From the NCBI GenBank assembly GCA_036571765.1, contig BROE01000020.1, positions 6,375,100 to 6,439,099 of the forward strand: a stretch of 64,000 bases of DNA. The letters are read 5' to 3'. The DNA comes from Plecoglossus altivelis. Lineage: Eukaryota; Chordata; Actinopteri; Osmeriformes; Plecoglossidae. A program made the translations under genes and the position numbers. Positions 37,801 to 50,500 of this stretch are shown one piece after another; the stretch's first letter is position 1; each line of letters opens with the position of its first letter. Under the pieces are notes generated by a model. That model searched no databases. It was not told the origin of the DNA and worked only from the letters and a program-made list of their open reading frames with translations.

Positions 37801-40800
37801 GTGCAGCATCAGGGCGTCGCGGTAGATGAGCGACTCAGGCTCGTTGTAGGTGCAGGCGTTGTTGAACATGAGGACCAGGTCCTCCACCAGCGCGTCCACA
37901 TCCTGATACTTGTTTGCCAGCATGTGGCTCTTGACCTTCTCCATGTCCACCGGCTTCTTGATCGCCACGTAGTAGTCGGGCAGCTCGGCCCGCGACGGCA
38001 GGCGCAGGAAGATGGTGCTGAGGCGGCGGCCGCGCTTGTCCGTGAAGTTCTTGACGGCCTCGTAGAGCTCGCTGAGCTTCTGCTGCAGAGGGGTCAGGTA
38101 CTTGGACTTCTTCAAGGTAAGGCTGCTCTTTCCTGAAAGACAAAGGCAGACGTCTGGCTTGGTGTTCCAACACGCATGCCTTTCAGGTACCTTCAGTCAA
38201 CATATGACAAGGTACATCCAGTATGTAGAGGCTGCAAATACATGAATGAAAAGAATTTTAAAAAGAAGAATAAATGGATAGCAAACAGTAACGTACTGAT
38301 TTTAAGTTTGGGAGAGATCATATCATCATCGTCCAGCAGGGGGCCCAGTTCTCTCCACTTGTCCTTCAGGATTTTCTCCAGGATGTCGGCATCGTTGTAC
38401 ACCTGAACCGAGACCAACATCAGTGGACAGGAGCACTCACGGCCAAAGACTGTTGGCTTTAGTCCTGCAATGTACTGTGAGGACCTCTATCACGCTTACA
38501 GCAGACAAAATCTATGTCATCGAGCTTTCCGGCCTGTATTCTGATTGGACTGCTCACCTGGGAGCCCTCCTCGTTGTAGTGTCGTGCGTTGCGGAACATG
38601 AGCTTCATGTCCTCCACCATGGAATCCTCACTCAGGTACTTGTCTGAGCGGATGTTGTGGTCGATGATCCTCAGGTCCATGGGCTCCAGGATGATCTTGT
38701 AGTAGTCCGGGTAGTCCTTCTTGGAGGGCTTGATCATGAAGAGGTCACACAGCCTCCTGCCGCTGCCAATCTCGCGGGCTTCGATCACAGAGGAGTAGAG
38801 CATCTTCATGCGGTTCTTCTTGGTGTTCTTCTTGTGGCTGGAAGTGATAGGGGAAGGTGTACGGTTCTAAGGTTGCGCTGACGGATGACAATGTCGCTGT
38901 CGTCGTCGTAGCTACGTACCTCTTCCTCTTGGTGCTGCTGGTGTCGGACATGGCAGAGGAGAGCATGCTGTCACCGTCATCGTCCTCTCTCCCTAACAGT
39001 TCCTTTCTCTTCAGCTAAAGGACAGGTGGACACACACATAGATGAAACTCTCTGAGTACAGTACAGCTGACCTGCCCCCCCCCATTACCACCAATCGAAG
39101 GTGTCTCAAACCATGACGGACCTGCTGAATGTGCTGTAGCTTGAGCGCTCGCTTGTAGATGGAGGAATGGGGCACGTTGTACCGCTTGGCGTTCTCAAAC
39201 ATTAGCGAGAGGTCGGCGTCGATGTGCTCCACGCTCTCGTACTCGCTGTTCTTCATCTTGTTCCTACGGGGCAAGAAGGGGCTCTCACATTTGGAAAAGG
39301 AGGAGATAGAGATATGTACTGTACACGCCATGTGGTAAGGCAAATATAGGCAATATCAACAACAATATGAGACCATCAGAATTTGGAAATATTTAACCTG
39401 ACCTGATTTTACATTTGAATCAATCTGACTGATGCTACCTTGACTATACCAACCAAAAGGTATGCGGTCCTGGACAGATGAGAGTGGCCCTACCTGATCT
39501 GGAGCAGACAGGTGGGCAGGCTGATCTGCTGGTAGTAGTCAGGGTAGTCCTTCCTGGAGGGCAGCTGGAGGAAGGGCTCTGAGATGAGCTGGCCCTGGCT
39601 GTTGCGGGCTCCACGCACGGCCTCATACAGCTGAAAAATGGGGTTAGCTAAGTCTATGTTGGAGTGAAGGCTCTCTGCTTCCGACTCCACCTCATCGTAG
39701 TGAACAGACCCTGAGAAAAGTCACACAGACAGACCAGAAAGATACGTCATTGGAGAAAACCCTCTTTAGCTGAGATTGTCTTTCTATGACCACTCAACAG
39801 CAATTTCCATTGTAAAGATTAAACTGAACCAGGGACAGAATAATGAGACCTACCAGAAAGTATCCCATCCTCATCGCTGTCATACTGAAGAGCCATGGTA
39901 ATGGCTGAGAGACGGTCTCCCTGTGTAGACCTTCTGTTCCTGACACACACACACACACAGATGTTACAGATGGTGCACGGATTTGGTGTAAGGTTACGTC
40001 ATTTTATGGTCACACTATAAGGCTACCTGATGCGAATGCTGGATTTGACTGGTTCTGCATGCTCCATCTCAGCCTTTCGTTGAGCAAAAATCTTTTTAAT
40101 ATTGTTGGCGTCCTGAAATATATCACAAAACACAATGATCAGTTTGACCCAAGGTGGCATCCGTTAAGCAGGACGTTCTTATCCAAGACTTCTCACTCAT
40201 CGCACCAGCTCACCTTGAAAACCTGCGATCCAGGTTCGTTGTATGTTTTGGCGTTCTTCACCAGGAGATCTATGTCTTTCCCCATGGCGCTAACGCTTCT
40301 GTAGAGGCCCATCTGACAAACAACTACCATGTCAGCGACTAGCTAATGAACACGTTCGCAAAAATCGAACGTGCCTAAAACGTATCCTGATCACTTCAGG
40401 CTTCAAGGACTCTGATCCAAGTCACGGTTAACTACATCAATATGTGGATAAATAGGAGAAATGATTCACGGACACAAACCTGAATCCTCTGTGCGATGAT
40501 CTTCAGGTCTATCGGATCCTTTATAATGGCATAATAGTCTGGGTATTGCTGTCGTAAGCAGAACACTCATCAAAACTTGAGAGGAAGCTCAGTCAAACAT
40601 GCTGATTCATTAGAAGCCACAGGATGGTTCTTACTACTTTTGAGGGCAGTTTGTGGAACAGCTCGCTGACTAGGCGTCCCGTGGGCTCTGTGTAGGACAC
40701 CACAGCATCAAGCAGCTGCTCCAGTACCTCCTTCAGGCACGTGGGCGCGTTCTGCAGGTCAAACCCACATACGTGCTCAAATTGATGCTGTTCAAGATGC

Positions 40801-41809
40801 AACTTCTGCTTCAATCCAACGTGATCGAAGATGTAACGATTACCTCATCCTCATTGGAACCTCCCGGGTGGTCTTGTGCATCATCTCCATCCTCCTCTTC
40901 TTCATCATAATCCCCTCGCTGGACAAACTCATTCTTGGTACGCAGGTAGAGGTCCCACAGTTTACAGGCTGCCCTGTACTCAGGGCTCTCGGCCTGCAGG
41001 ATTACCTCAGATTATAAATCTAACTGTTTTTTTTAAAGACCAAGTCAAAGTCATTGATCTGGACCTGTCACTCAAGTGCAAAGAAAATATATCAGAGCAT
41101 TGCCTGTAAATGGTGTTGCATGTTGTTATTAAACGGTTTTGTTCCCTACCTACGAATCAGTCCCTCCACAACCGCGTTTACCTTGTAGTACGTCTTTGCG
41201 TTGCTGAAGAGGAGCTGAAAGTCGGCAGTCAGCTGCTCCACATCATCGTACTCCTCCATCTTCAGCTTCTGCTGGATCTTCATCATGTCAATGGGCTGGG
41301 ACACCACGTGGTAGTAATCCGGCTGATTTCTGCAGAGAGCAACAGGTAAAATGTTGTTACGAAATCAAATATTTTTAAAACGAAAGAAATGAAATAGTAT
41401 ATCATATGTATGTTGTACCTTCTCTTAGGCGCTCGTATGAACAGCTCACACAACATCCTACCCTGGTCATCCTTATAGTCTCTAATTGTGTTGTACAGTT
41501 CATGGCAGACAGCAATCTGTCAAAACAGTCACATGGCATAACAATATTTGATAACATACAGTTCTTTAAGCGAGAACACAAATTACGCAAAACATAACCT
41601 TTTATTGACGACATGTCTATATATATTTTTATTTTTTTTACATCAGATTGGTAACTGAAAGAACCTACAGGATCCACCGTAGGGATGTTTGAAGTTCTTC
41701 TCCTTTTCCGTCCCACTGAAGTCACTAAGGATGAAGGCTGGCCGTCGTCAAAGTCCCCTCCGCTCACGCTACTGGAAGGGGACGTAGCCCTTCTCCGTTT
41801 GGAGGCCAT
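31830..41809 (-). CDS. pbrm1: Polybromo-1 (BAF180), PBAF chromatin-remodelling subunit
   Basis: About 29 exons from ATG 41809 (MASKRRRATSPSSSVSGG) to the stop at 31830 (ending RDTLNIRHTYNV). Six bromodomains occur in order: exons at 41182-41520; 40213-40755; 39122-39711; about 38558-38840; 37850-38115; and 37155-37780, each with the PDYY/YNEP-type acetyl-lysine pocket motifs where complete. Two BAH domains follow (about 36099-37005 and 34850-35596), then an HMG box (about 33950-34155, KINMSGYILFSSEMR). The proline/glycine-rich C-terminal part is in exons at about 33618-33780, 33061-33213, 32508-32560, 32173-32386 and 31830-31995. The architecture is that of full-length vertebrate PBRM1 (about 1600-1690 aa). 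It reads acetylated histones for the PBAF form of SWI/SNF. No break was seen. A hAT MITE lies in the intron at 36505-36704. Confidence 0.97.
36505..36704. mobile_element. hAT-type MITE, 200 bp, in pbrm1 intron
   Basis: Starts CAGGGGAGGGCAATCCTGG and ends CGATCGCCCACCCCTG, an imperfect terminal inverted repeat. The interior is palindromic (TGTCCTGAAGGTTTTAGATG against CATCGAAAACCTTCAGGACA). The 8-base flanks GTCTAGGG / GTCAAGGG match at 7 of 8 positions, a hAT-style target duplication. It is related to the element at 20140-20333. Confidence 0.85.
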
Positions 41810-43197
41810 GACTAAAACACCTGCAAAGAGGTGAATGTTGATAAAGATAACCGTAAGTCACCAACAGACCTACTTCAGTTATGGTTTTGCAACTCAATGG
41901 CCATGCATATATCCATCATATTGACGGCAGCCAGGTGTTGTATTAATCAGATTATTGGCTATATTAATTTTCTTTCCAACGTCATCAACACTTTCATTAC
42001 AAAAAAAAAAGATTGTGAAAAGACGTTCAAGCGCGCTTTATATGGGATTTGGTGCGGTCTCCACAACCGCCCGCATCAACGCCACAGGCTCAGCATCCTG
42101 CCGTTTCCAGACAGGTCACTAACTAGCTAGCGTAGTAGCCGTTGATAATAAAGCAGCGAGCAAGCTAACTATAGCCTCAGCATCATCAGTCTTCACATAC
42201 TGATGGGAAGAAAAAGACAGTGAAAACCCTCAAATGATAAATACACGCCACGGTCAAGGGAATATATCCCTGTTTGCTAAAAAATTGTTTACCTTTTATA
42301 TCTTAAATTATTTTATACGATTTGAGAAGGCTGGTTGATATCAGAAAGATAAATATAAATTTAACTACAATATACCACACTGAAAGTCATTTCCGTATCC
42401 GGAAAACACAATAGTTTCACAATAAAAGACACGGCGGCGTGACTTTACGACATATGACCTGTCTTTGCACATTCAAGTTTTATTTAAAATTTTCACAACC
42501 GTGTGACAAATTAAAGTAAAGAATACCTATAATATATAAATTAATTTAAACACTGAAGGTGTGGGGTGGTTTATTATATTGTCACCCCTTACAATCCCTC
42601 AAAAACTCAATTTCAGCTTTCCTCGCTCAAACTTTTCTTTTGAAAATTATTAAAGAACTTACAATCTCATTGCTGTTGACTTGCACACACTCTTTTCTCT
42701 GCAAAAAACGCAACTGCACTGCAGACCAGCATTGTGCAAAATCTTAATTAATTTCACGAATTGTGTTCAGTGAAAAATAATGTCAATTATCATTATTGAT
42801 ATACAGTTTTGTTGTGAATAACAATGGGTTAGTGAAAAATAGCTATAAGTGACTGAGTTCTGTTGGCATTCTTTGTTTGAGAAAATTGTTCAAATGCTCT
42901 CAAAATGCAATGTCAAATGAAAACGTTTTTTCATGCAATATGTATGAAAAAATAAAGTATGAGTGTATTTTCATTACATCAGTGTTCATACAATCAAGTA
43001 ATTTAATATTTTGATAATTGATTTTTCTCAAGCGCGCATGAAACCTGGAAGCGGAAGTACTGGCTTCACGTGGTTTTTTCGTTGCAGCATTCGAACACCG
43101 ACAGTTCATTTTATTCTTCCTATTGAAGTTAAATACGGCTACCACACAACCACAACACTGAGCAAGTCTGAGCACACTCAAATTTATTAGTACCAGA
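41810..43197. promoter_or_regulatory. Divergent pbrm1 / wdr77 intergenic promoter region
   Basis: About 1.4 kb separates the two start codons. A 3' splice site just before the pbrm1 ATG (at about 41822) implies a non-coding first exon near 42.1-42.4 kb. GCGGAAGTAC at about 43050-43059 is a good ETS-type site 140 bases before the wdr77 ATG. ATCCGGAAAA near 42405 is a second ETS-like site on the pbrm1 side. The middle (42.5-43.0 kb) is AT-rich with no exon seen. Confidence 0.5.
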
Positions 43198-45916
43198 ATG
43201 ATCAAAGAAAACCGATGGAATGCACCCCCTAATGCACCTGCTTGCATGGAAAAGCATCTGGACTCTGCGCAGTATAGGGCAGGTAAGAAATGCAACAGTT
43301 AGCTTATATTTTAATGTAGCCTTGCACGTGGTGTCAGTTACATGTACTAGTTAGCAAGCCCAACCGGCTATCTGGGCTTGTATCTTTTCACCAAGTTATA
43401 CAAGACACTCTCGTATTGATAAGCCATTTATGGAAACAAGTTTGTCTTTGGCGGTGTGGTTATCTGAGGAAAACTGTGTTGTAGCATAGCTAGCATAGCA
43501 CAAGTACAAACAACTAGAAGATCAAAATGTATAAGATCCCACGGCGTACAGGAATTATTTTCAATTTACAGTAAAGATGTTAAGAAGCGCATCAAAAGCT
43601 TTACAAAGGATTACCAACATATTTTATTGACTATATAGAATTCCGTGTGAATAAGCTGGGAATGGTGGAGGGTAGCAGCAATTGCACATTTTGCAGGGAC
43701 ATGACAACGTATGATAAATGTGGCCAGTAGGTTAGTGAATCCATGCTGCATTGATCCTTCAAGACCTTCAATTGGCGATCGTACAGTTGATTGTTCGAGT
43801 CGACTGATGTCGTGAAGCGCAGTCAGAAGTCGCTCCGCCTGTCATAAGGCAGGATCGGATCAATTACACAAATGTTTCGTTTAAATGTTATAGTTTTTGG
43901 TATGACGTGAAAAATAAAACAGCCTTGCTGTGGACCTTGAGTTTCACCCTGTTAAACAAGACGTCACCAGCAGGGCGCGCACAGCCACCGTCTTTTCCCA
44001 TCCGTTTGACAGTCAATTGTAGCATCTAGCTAATATCAATCGAGGATTAACCCAGGGTCTTTTTCCTCTTCGTCTCCTAGACGGCACCCTGCTCCTTGGC
44101 GCCTCTAGCCTGACTGGCCGATGTTGGCTGGGGTCTATTTGGGTCTACAGTGACCCAAAGCAGTCTCCAAATGAAGGGTTTTGCAAGGCTGGTGTCCAGA
44201 CAGAGGCTGGGGTTACAGAGGCCAAGTGGGTTTCGGAGAAAGGCGTGCTGGTTGGATCTGACTCTGGTAAGCAGGCAAATGTTTTGCCGTTCTGATCTGA
44301 TCTTATCTAAAACCATGGAGAATACCATCGCATGCAGGAAGCTGTTGTTTTTTCCCCCAGTGTGAACATGAAGTGATGTTGTGAATGCAGGTGCTGTGGA
44401 GCTTTGGGAGTTGACTGATGACGAACGCTTGTTGGTAAACCGGTTCAGCAAACATGAGCACGACCACATTGTCACCAGTGTGAGCTCAACCACTGATGCA
44501 AGCCACGCTGTCAGTGGCAGCATGGACTGCAAGTTCGTACACCCCACCCCACCGCACCCATACGCTGATGTAACGCAATCACAACCCAGGATTATGTACA
44601 GACGTTTTCAGATGAATGTGTTTCTCATGCCTCTTTGATTTCTCTGAATGGCAGGATCAAGGTCTGGGACCTCAGTCAGGAGGCAGTTGTCAGCACGTAC
44701 AGCGGTAAGTCAAAAAACATAGTCTGAGCGTCCTCCGTGACGTCCGTTGACTCATTGGAGCGGTCGGTTTGTGACGATCACCTGTCTTAATACCAGCTGA
44801 AGTTGCTCTACCTGTCACCCAGGCCACTCGATGCCAGTCTCGTGCGTGTCCTGCAGCCCAGCAGATGACTCCTTATTCCTCTCCTGTGGCCAGGTAAGAG
44901 CAGGCTGTGAGCAGGGTTGTGCATCTGGAATCATGTGGCCTTTGTCCCCGTTCTCACTTAAGTCTGATTTGTGCTCCCCCCAGGATGGGAGGCTGTTACT
45001 GTGGGACCGTAGGAAACCTAGCAAACCAGCCAGCAGATTAGGTAAGACAGGTCCAATGTGTTCCATCCATAATGTGTTAACTTGTATAGTTCCTTGATGG
45101 GTTTTGTTTGTTTTTCTATAACCGGATGTGTTTGATCTGATCTCAGATATCGAGTCCCCCAGCTGCTGTCCTACCTCGGTGACCTGGCATCCTCACCACA
45201 GGAACACCATCGCCTATGGTAAGGACCTTCTACGGAATGAACTACAGTACCAATGGTGCACCACTGCCCAGTTGTCAACCTGTACCCTTGCTGTCCCACA
45301 CTTTGCGGTGCTCCAGGTGATGAGTTGGGAAGAGTTACAGTGAGAGACTTTCAGGGATCAGAGCCAGGGCAGATGCTGAGCTCCCACAGTCGCAGAGTCT
45401 CTGGTTTAGCCTTCTCCTCGCACAGGTAAATTCTGGCTCTGCTCCACTCACACAGACAAGTAGAACCTCAAGACACTGGCTCACAAAAAACAAAACGGTC
45501 CACTTGAGCCCCTATGCCCTTTCCTGGCATGACCGCTGATTAGTGAGAAATAACCAACAGCACAACCTCTTCTTCCTCAGTGTCCCTATGCTGGCCTCCA
45601 TTAGTGATGACTGCTTCGTGGCTGTGATGAACTCGGAGCTTAAAGAAATGTGAGTAGTATTAAAACGACGTCCTTACTTACTGACACCGGTGATGGTGTT
45701 CAAATCCCTCCCTTCATTCACCACTATCCTGAGGTTGTTTTCTTGTCTTTCTGCTGCAGCTTCAGGGACAGATCCCACCAGGACTTTGTCCGCGGTGTGT
45801 GCTGGCTCCCTGGGGGCTCGGACTCCCTCACCACAGTGGGCTGGGACCACCAAGTTATCCACCACACCGTGGGACAGGCCGCACAAGCCACCGCCTCCTC
45901 CGCAACCCCACCTTAG
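43198..45916 (+). CDS. wdr77: Methylosome protein WDR77 (MEP50)
   Basis: Ten exons: 43198-43281, 44081-44266, 44391-44532, 44654-44704, 44823-44893, 44984-45041, 45147-45218, 45317-45425, 45581-45649 and 45760-45916. The product begins MIKENRWNAPPNAPACMEKH, continues with LLLGASSLTGRCW, the WD blocks SGAVELWEL, IKVWDLSQ, GRLLLWDRR and VTVRDF, and ends with VGWDHQVIHH and a short Ala/Pro tail. It is a WD40 beta-propeller that partners PRMT5 in the methylosome, presenting histone H2A/H4 and Sm proteins for symmetric arginine dimethylation. Length (about 330 aa) fits the family. The N-terminus is shorter than in human, where a longer proline-rich leader precedes the same WN-PPNAPACME motif. Confidence 0.96.
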
Positions 45917-46628
45917 GGTTAGACAGGGAAGGAGATGGCTGGAATTGCTGAGATTTTGACCTTTTATGCTCCTGGTCAGGAGCTTTGAGCTTCCCCCAGT
46001 GTCCCTGGTTTATATACAGATACATCAACTGACCGAGTTTGACAGAAAAGACAACTTGGTATAGTGAATGGCACAACATGCAGACGATTGTGACTATGAA
46101 TGAGAAGGTTTAGGCTACCATAACATGTATTTGAACATCTAAGGCTGCCTGGCCGAAAGCATTGGGTTCAGTCAAGGCCACTATGGTGATGGAAGTCTAT
46201 GAGCTACTGGCTCTTGAGCTAACAGGATTACATAGGGGGCTTAGACCTGTTGTCAACTGCAGATAAATTGGTACCATGGCTTATCCATGGATTCTGATTT
46301 AATTATACAGTGAACTCAGAAAACCTGGTCCTACATTTTGTATGAATTTGCCATCTTCCAGAATGGGTTTTGTTTAGACAGACTTACGATGTATATAACA
46401 AAAAGGATGTAAATATAATCCATAGTTCAGTCTTGTCTTCTGTAGAACTGTTCATTCTCGTTTGGCATTTTGGTTTGGTGTTGGCTCAATGTTCGAATGC
46501 AGATACAGAACCATACGTTGCTGCCATGTACGTGTTTAACCGCTGCTCCATGGTTTGTATGTATGGAAATGCCTTGTGTTTCTAAGAAAATATCCCACAT
46601 CTACATGCCATCTGTGTCTCCATCCTTT

Positions 46629-46634
46629 AATAAA
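46629..46634 (+). terminator. Polyadenylation signal of wdr77
   Basis: AATAAA in TTTAATAAACGTTTTGTC, followed by a TGTGT-rich stretch, about 710 bases after the wdr77 stop. Confidence 0.65.
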
Positions 46635-46639
46635 CGTTT

Positions 46640-47524
46640 TGTCTGTACGATATCTGCTGTGTGACATTCAATGTTGGTTACAACTTCCACAAAAATGTTT
46701 AACAATGATTACAAATCAAGATTTCTTTTTCATTTGACATTAGTAGGTTGAAGAGTAAAAGAGTCATTATGACCCATTGCTTGTCTAGGTATGTACACAT
46801 GGAAATACAATTATCGTGTTTGATTTGAAGTTTATATTTTAAATTAAATTGGAAGAGCACAGTGCCTATAAAACACAGCCCTAAGAGACAGGTCTAAATG
46901 CTGTCCAATCAGATGAGGAGCATACGGTAACACCACAGGCACTTGAAAAGAGGACGATTTGCTGGACTTTGGATTGCTTTGACGTAGGGGAACTATATAG
47001 CATATTCACTGGCTAAAGCACAGAATTATAAAAGTTAAGTAACATGTGGTATGTGTGTCTACAACAACAATCCTGTGTCTGGTTATTTGCATAGAAGTGA
47101 TTGTTCACTGTTCCTCTAGCTTCTGCTTACTAATAACTATAATAAGCAGTAATACAACATTGGGTAAACCTCTAGACAGACACAAACTTGGTTATGAAAG
47201 GCTGAATGCCTGGGAGCACCTTGAGAGAGTCATCATATTGAATCTTTGATCCAGTGACTTCAACCAGGCAACGTGTTCTCTGACGAATAAACAACAGCGA
47301 AGGTTTTGACTAAGCGATCCCAGTGTAGTCCACCCTCTTATGAGACAGTGGCGTCTGTACAGCAAACTATTTGACGCTGTCCACAGATGAAGCAATATGC
47401 TCAGATTCTTTTGCAATGGCCTAATCCATTTCAAGGCAAAATAAACGAAAATTCTTTTGTAATAGTCTTTTCTCTCCGTCGCACCAAACAAAAGGACATC
47501 AAGTCATGGTTCATCACAGGGTAT
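46640..47524. other. Convergent intergenic region
   Basis: Between the wdr77 polyadenylation signal and the last exon of the C6orf132 homolog. No further exon or repeat is supported. It probably includes the 3' UTR of the minus-strand gene. Confidence 0.5.
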
Positions 47525-50500
47525 TCATGAAGAGTCTCCTTTGCTGACTAACGTGATGGGTTGCTTGGTTCCAGGTCGCACGGTGAACGTCATGCCGTGT
47601 GGCTGTTTGGAATGCGGCCCAGTGCTGCAATGAAATAAGAGAGGGAGCGTTAACATGATCAACTTAAGCTGAAATGAGCCTCATGACTGAAATCTAGACT
47701 AATTGCTAAATAAATCAAGAGAGTTCAAAGTTGGCCTTGATGACGGAAGCTGAGGAAAGCTACGCGACAATGGAACAACCGTAAGTAAACTGCAATTATG
47801 TTTTGGCTTTTACCTGGTGGAAACATTTGATGATGAATCTTGAGCTTTTTTGGCAACTTTAGTTTCCAGTTCGTGCATGTCCAGGCCTATTGTTTGGACA
47901 GGCAGAGTAGAACTCTTTGGCTTTTGGCTGAATGTGGGAACAGAAGTCCCTGTTGGGGCCACAGGGATCCTGGTGCCTTCCTCCAACAGAGGAGAGCCCC
48001 ACTCATCAGACATGGTCTCAGTCTCCTTGACTGGCACGGTCATTTTCTGATCCATCTCCAGCATCTTCTTTTGCAGGATGCTCAGGAGGGTGGCTTGGCT
48101 GGTTGTGAGAGGGCTCGCGGGAGGTTGAGATGTGGGAGGTGTCGCCTTGGGCTGGAATGCAGGCGTGGGTTTGACTCCCATGGCCATAGGAGGAGGGACC
48201 TTAGGGGGGCTTGGAGGCTTGGGTTTGGCTGGGGTAGGAGGAGGCAAATGGGTTTTGACGGGACTCACAGGGGAGGTGTAGGTGGGGGGGAGGGAATTCA
48301 TCAAAGGAGGGTCAGGCGCAGGCATACTGGGTGGAGGGCCAATCGCGTCGTCATCGAAGTTAGCAAATTCTGGTGGGGGAGGGAGTAAGGGCATACACTG
48401 CTCCTCGCTGTTCTCTTCATCGCGGACACTGTCAGACGGGGAAGCACGTCGCCCGGCACTCTGCTTCTCCACATCCAGACTGCTGGAGGAGCAGTACCTG
48501 GAGGTGGGCAGGGCTGGGTTGACAGGAAGCTTCACCTCAGCCCTGGGCGGCTCTGGAGTCTGCATCCTCAGCGTGGGTGTACTAACATCCATAGACTGTG
48601 GCCTCTGTGGAGGTCTGTCCAGGGAGGTCGAAGAGGAGAAAGAGGTGGATCTGGGAATGACGGTGAAGGAGTTGGGATTGGACTCGCTGGGCTGAATGCT
48701 AGTAGTGGGCTGCGGCTCGCTCCTCTTAGCACTATTCTCCCTGGACAGAGAAGGCTTGTGTTTCTCTCGCTGCTTGGCCGCCATTAGAAGAGCCATTGGG
48801 GAGGCTGGAGGACCCTCCCTCACCGGAGTGGTCTCACTTCCCTTCAGATGACGTAGTTTACGGTCCAGCAAGGGGCTGTACTTGTGGCTCTGATTTGGAG
48901 ATACATCCAGCTTGACTGGGCTTGCCACTGGGGCAACAAAAGGGACAGGAGATGCCCTCTGAAGCTTGAGTGAACCTTCCTCAGCTGGTGTGTTGACTTC
49001 CTGTTGTGCTGCTATTGTTGTCTGTGTTTTTATCTCTGCATTGGTCTGAAACTGGGCTTGTGGAGCAGGAAGGGTTGCATGTAAGTTATCCTTAAGGTCT
49101 TGAAGGTCTTTCTCCAGCTGGTTGCCACAGCTGTTTCTACGGGCCGGCTTGGCTGGTGGAACAACAGATGGAGTGTTGCCGTTAACTTGAACAGGCCCAG
49201 CAACCGAGTCAGCTGTGTCGGAGTCCTCCAGGAGTAAGATCTGCTTAGGCCTCTTCTCACGGTTCACCTTCTCACCAAGGATGGAGGTCTTGGAGACACT
49301 GTAGACCTTGGCTGTGTTCTGGGGATTGAAGCTAGAGGGGGTGGAGGTCTGGACTGGGGGGGTTGGGGCAGAGGTCGCAGGGGGTCCATCCAGGCTGGAG
49401 ATAGAAGACAGCCTTGTGGGTTTTAGAGGGGGGTTCTTGTGAGTCCTTAGAACAGGTGGTGGAGGGGTGAATTTTGGACATTCTGGCATATCGGGGATAA
49501 AAGGTGAAGGAGGAGTGGAAATTGGCAAAGAGGAAGTGGAAGCACGAGAGGATGTAGAAGGGGGCTTGGGAGGAGCCATTGGTGGAGGTTTGAGGAAGGT
49601 GAAGTCCTCCTCCTCAGAGGGGGCTAATGAGGGGGGCTTGGGAGGTGGCATGGAGGGAGGTTGAAGGGATGCTAGGTCATCAGAGTGCAGGCTCCGCAGG
49701 ACGTTTGGGGATGGGGGGATGAAGGAAGGAGGAGGTGGCGGTGCCACGGACGGTGGAGGAGGTATGAAGATTTCTCCCTCCACCAAGTTATGCACAGATA
49801 GAGCTGACCCATTGGACAGCCGGTCTCCGTTGACTACAAAGAATAAGAGGCAAACAAATAGCCTGAATCAGAGAATGCACAGCATAATCACTGATATAGT
49901 CATTGTCTGTATATCAAAACAACAACTTTACTTTCAGGTCATGGTTGGCCTGATCTACAAAGAAACTCATAAAACAATTGATTCCCTCCTGTTCTGCAAA
50001 CATGCTTTCCACCAAGTATCACTGTGTTATTGTGAAATTTAGTCAAACATTTACTTGTTCAGTATTTTAATCCTGTTATGGAAACCCATGTTGTCGTATG
50101 TGCTTATCTGTCATTCTTCAGATGTCTGTCCTAAGATTAAGACTGAGACTAACAAAAAGGTTGGCCGGAGGGAATTTGAATCAGCGTAGTTTCTGTATAC
50201 AAGAGCACAAGATACATCCGAGTATTATTTGAGGTTGTGAGGAGAGTGACCCTCACCTGCACCATTGAACTTTAGTCCACCGAATGGGGGGAGGTCAGGA
50301 ACCTTGGGTGTTGGGACAGCAAAACCTTGCACAATATCCGAGGAGGGCTGCGGGAAAGTATCATAAAAAAACACCTTTCACATGTATCCCTGATCTCAAC
50401 TCAGGTTAGCCACTGACGTAGTCGTCTGCAAGGCTCAGAGTTTGGACTGAACCAACCTGTTTTCCACACCATTTTGTGGCCTTGAGTTGTTCCTCAAAAA

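Noticed and set aside
37294..38136. 280-residue + strand open frame
   Set aside because: It is antisense to pbrm1 bromodomain exons with clear family matches on the minus strand and crosses their introns.
47840..48695. + strand open frames rich in Gly/Arg
   Set aside because: Antisense shadows of the proline-rich C6orf132 exon.
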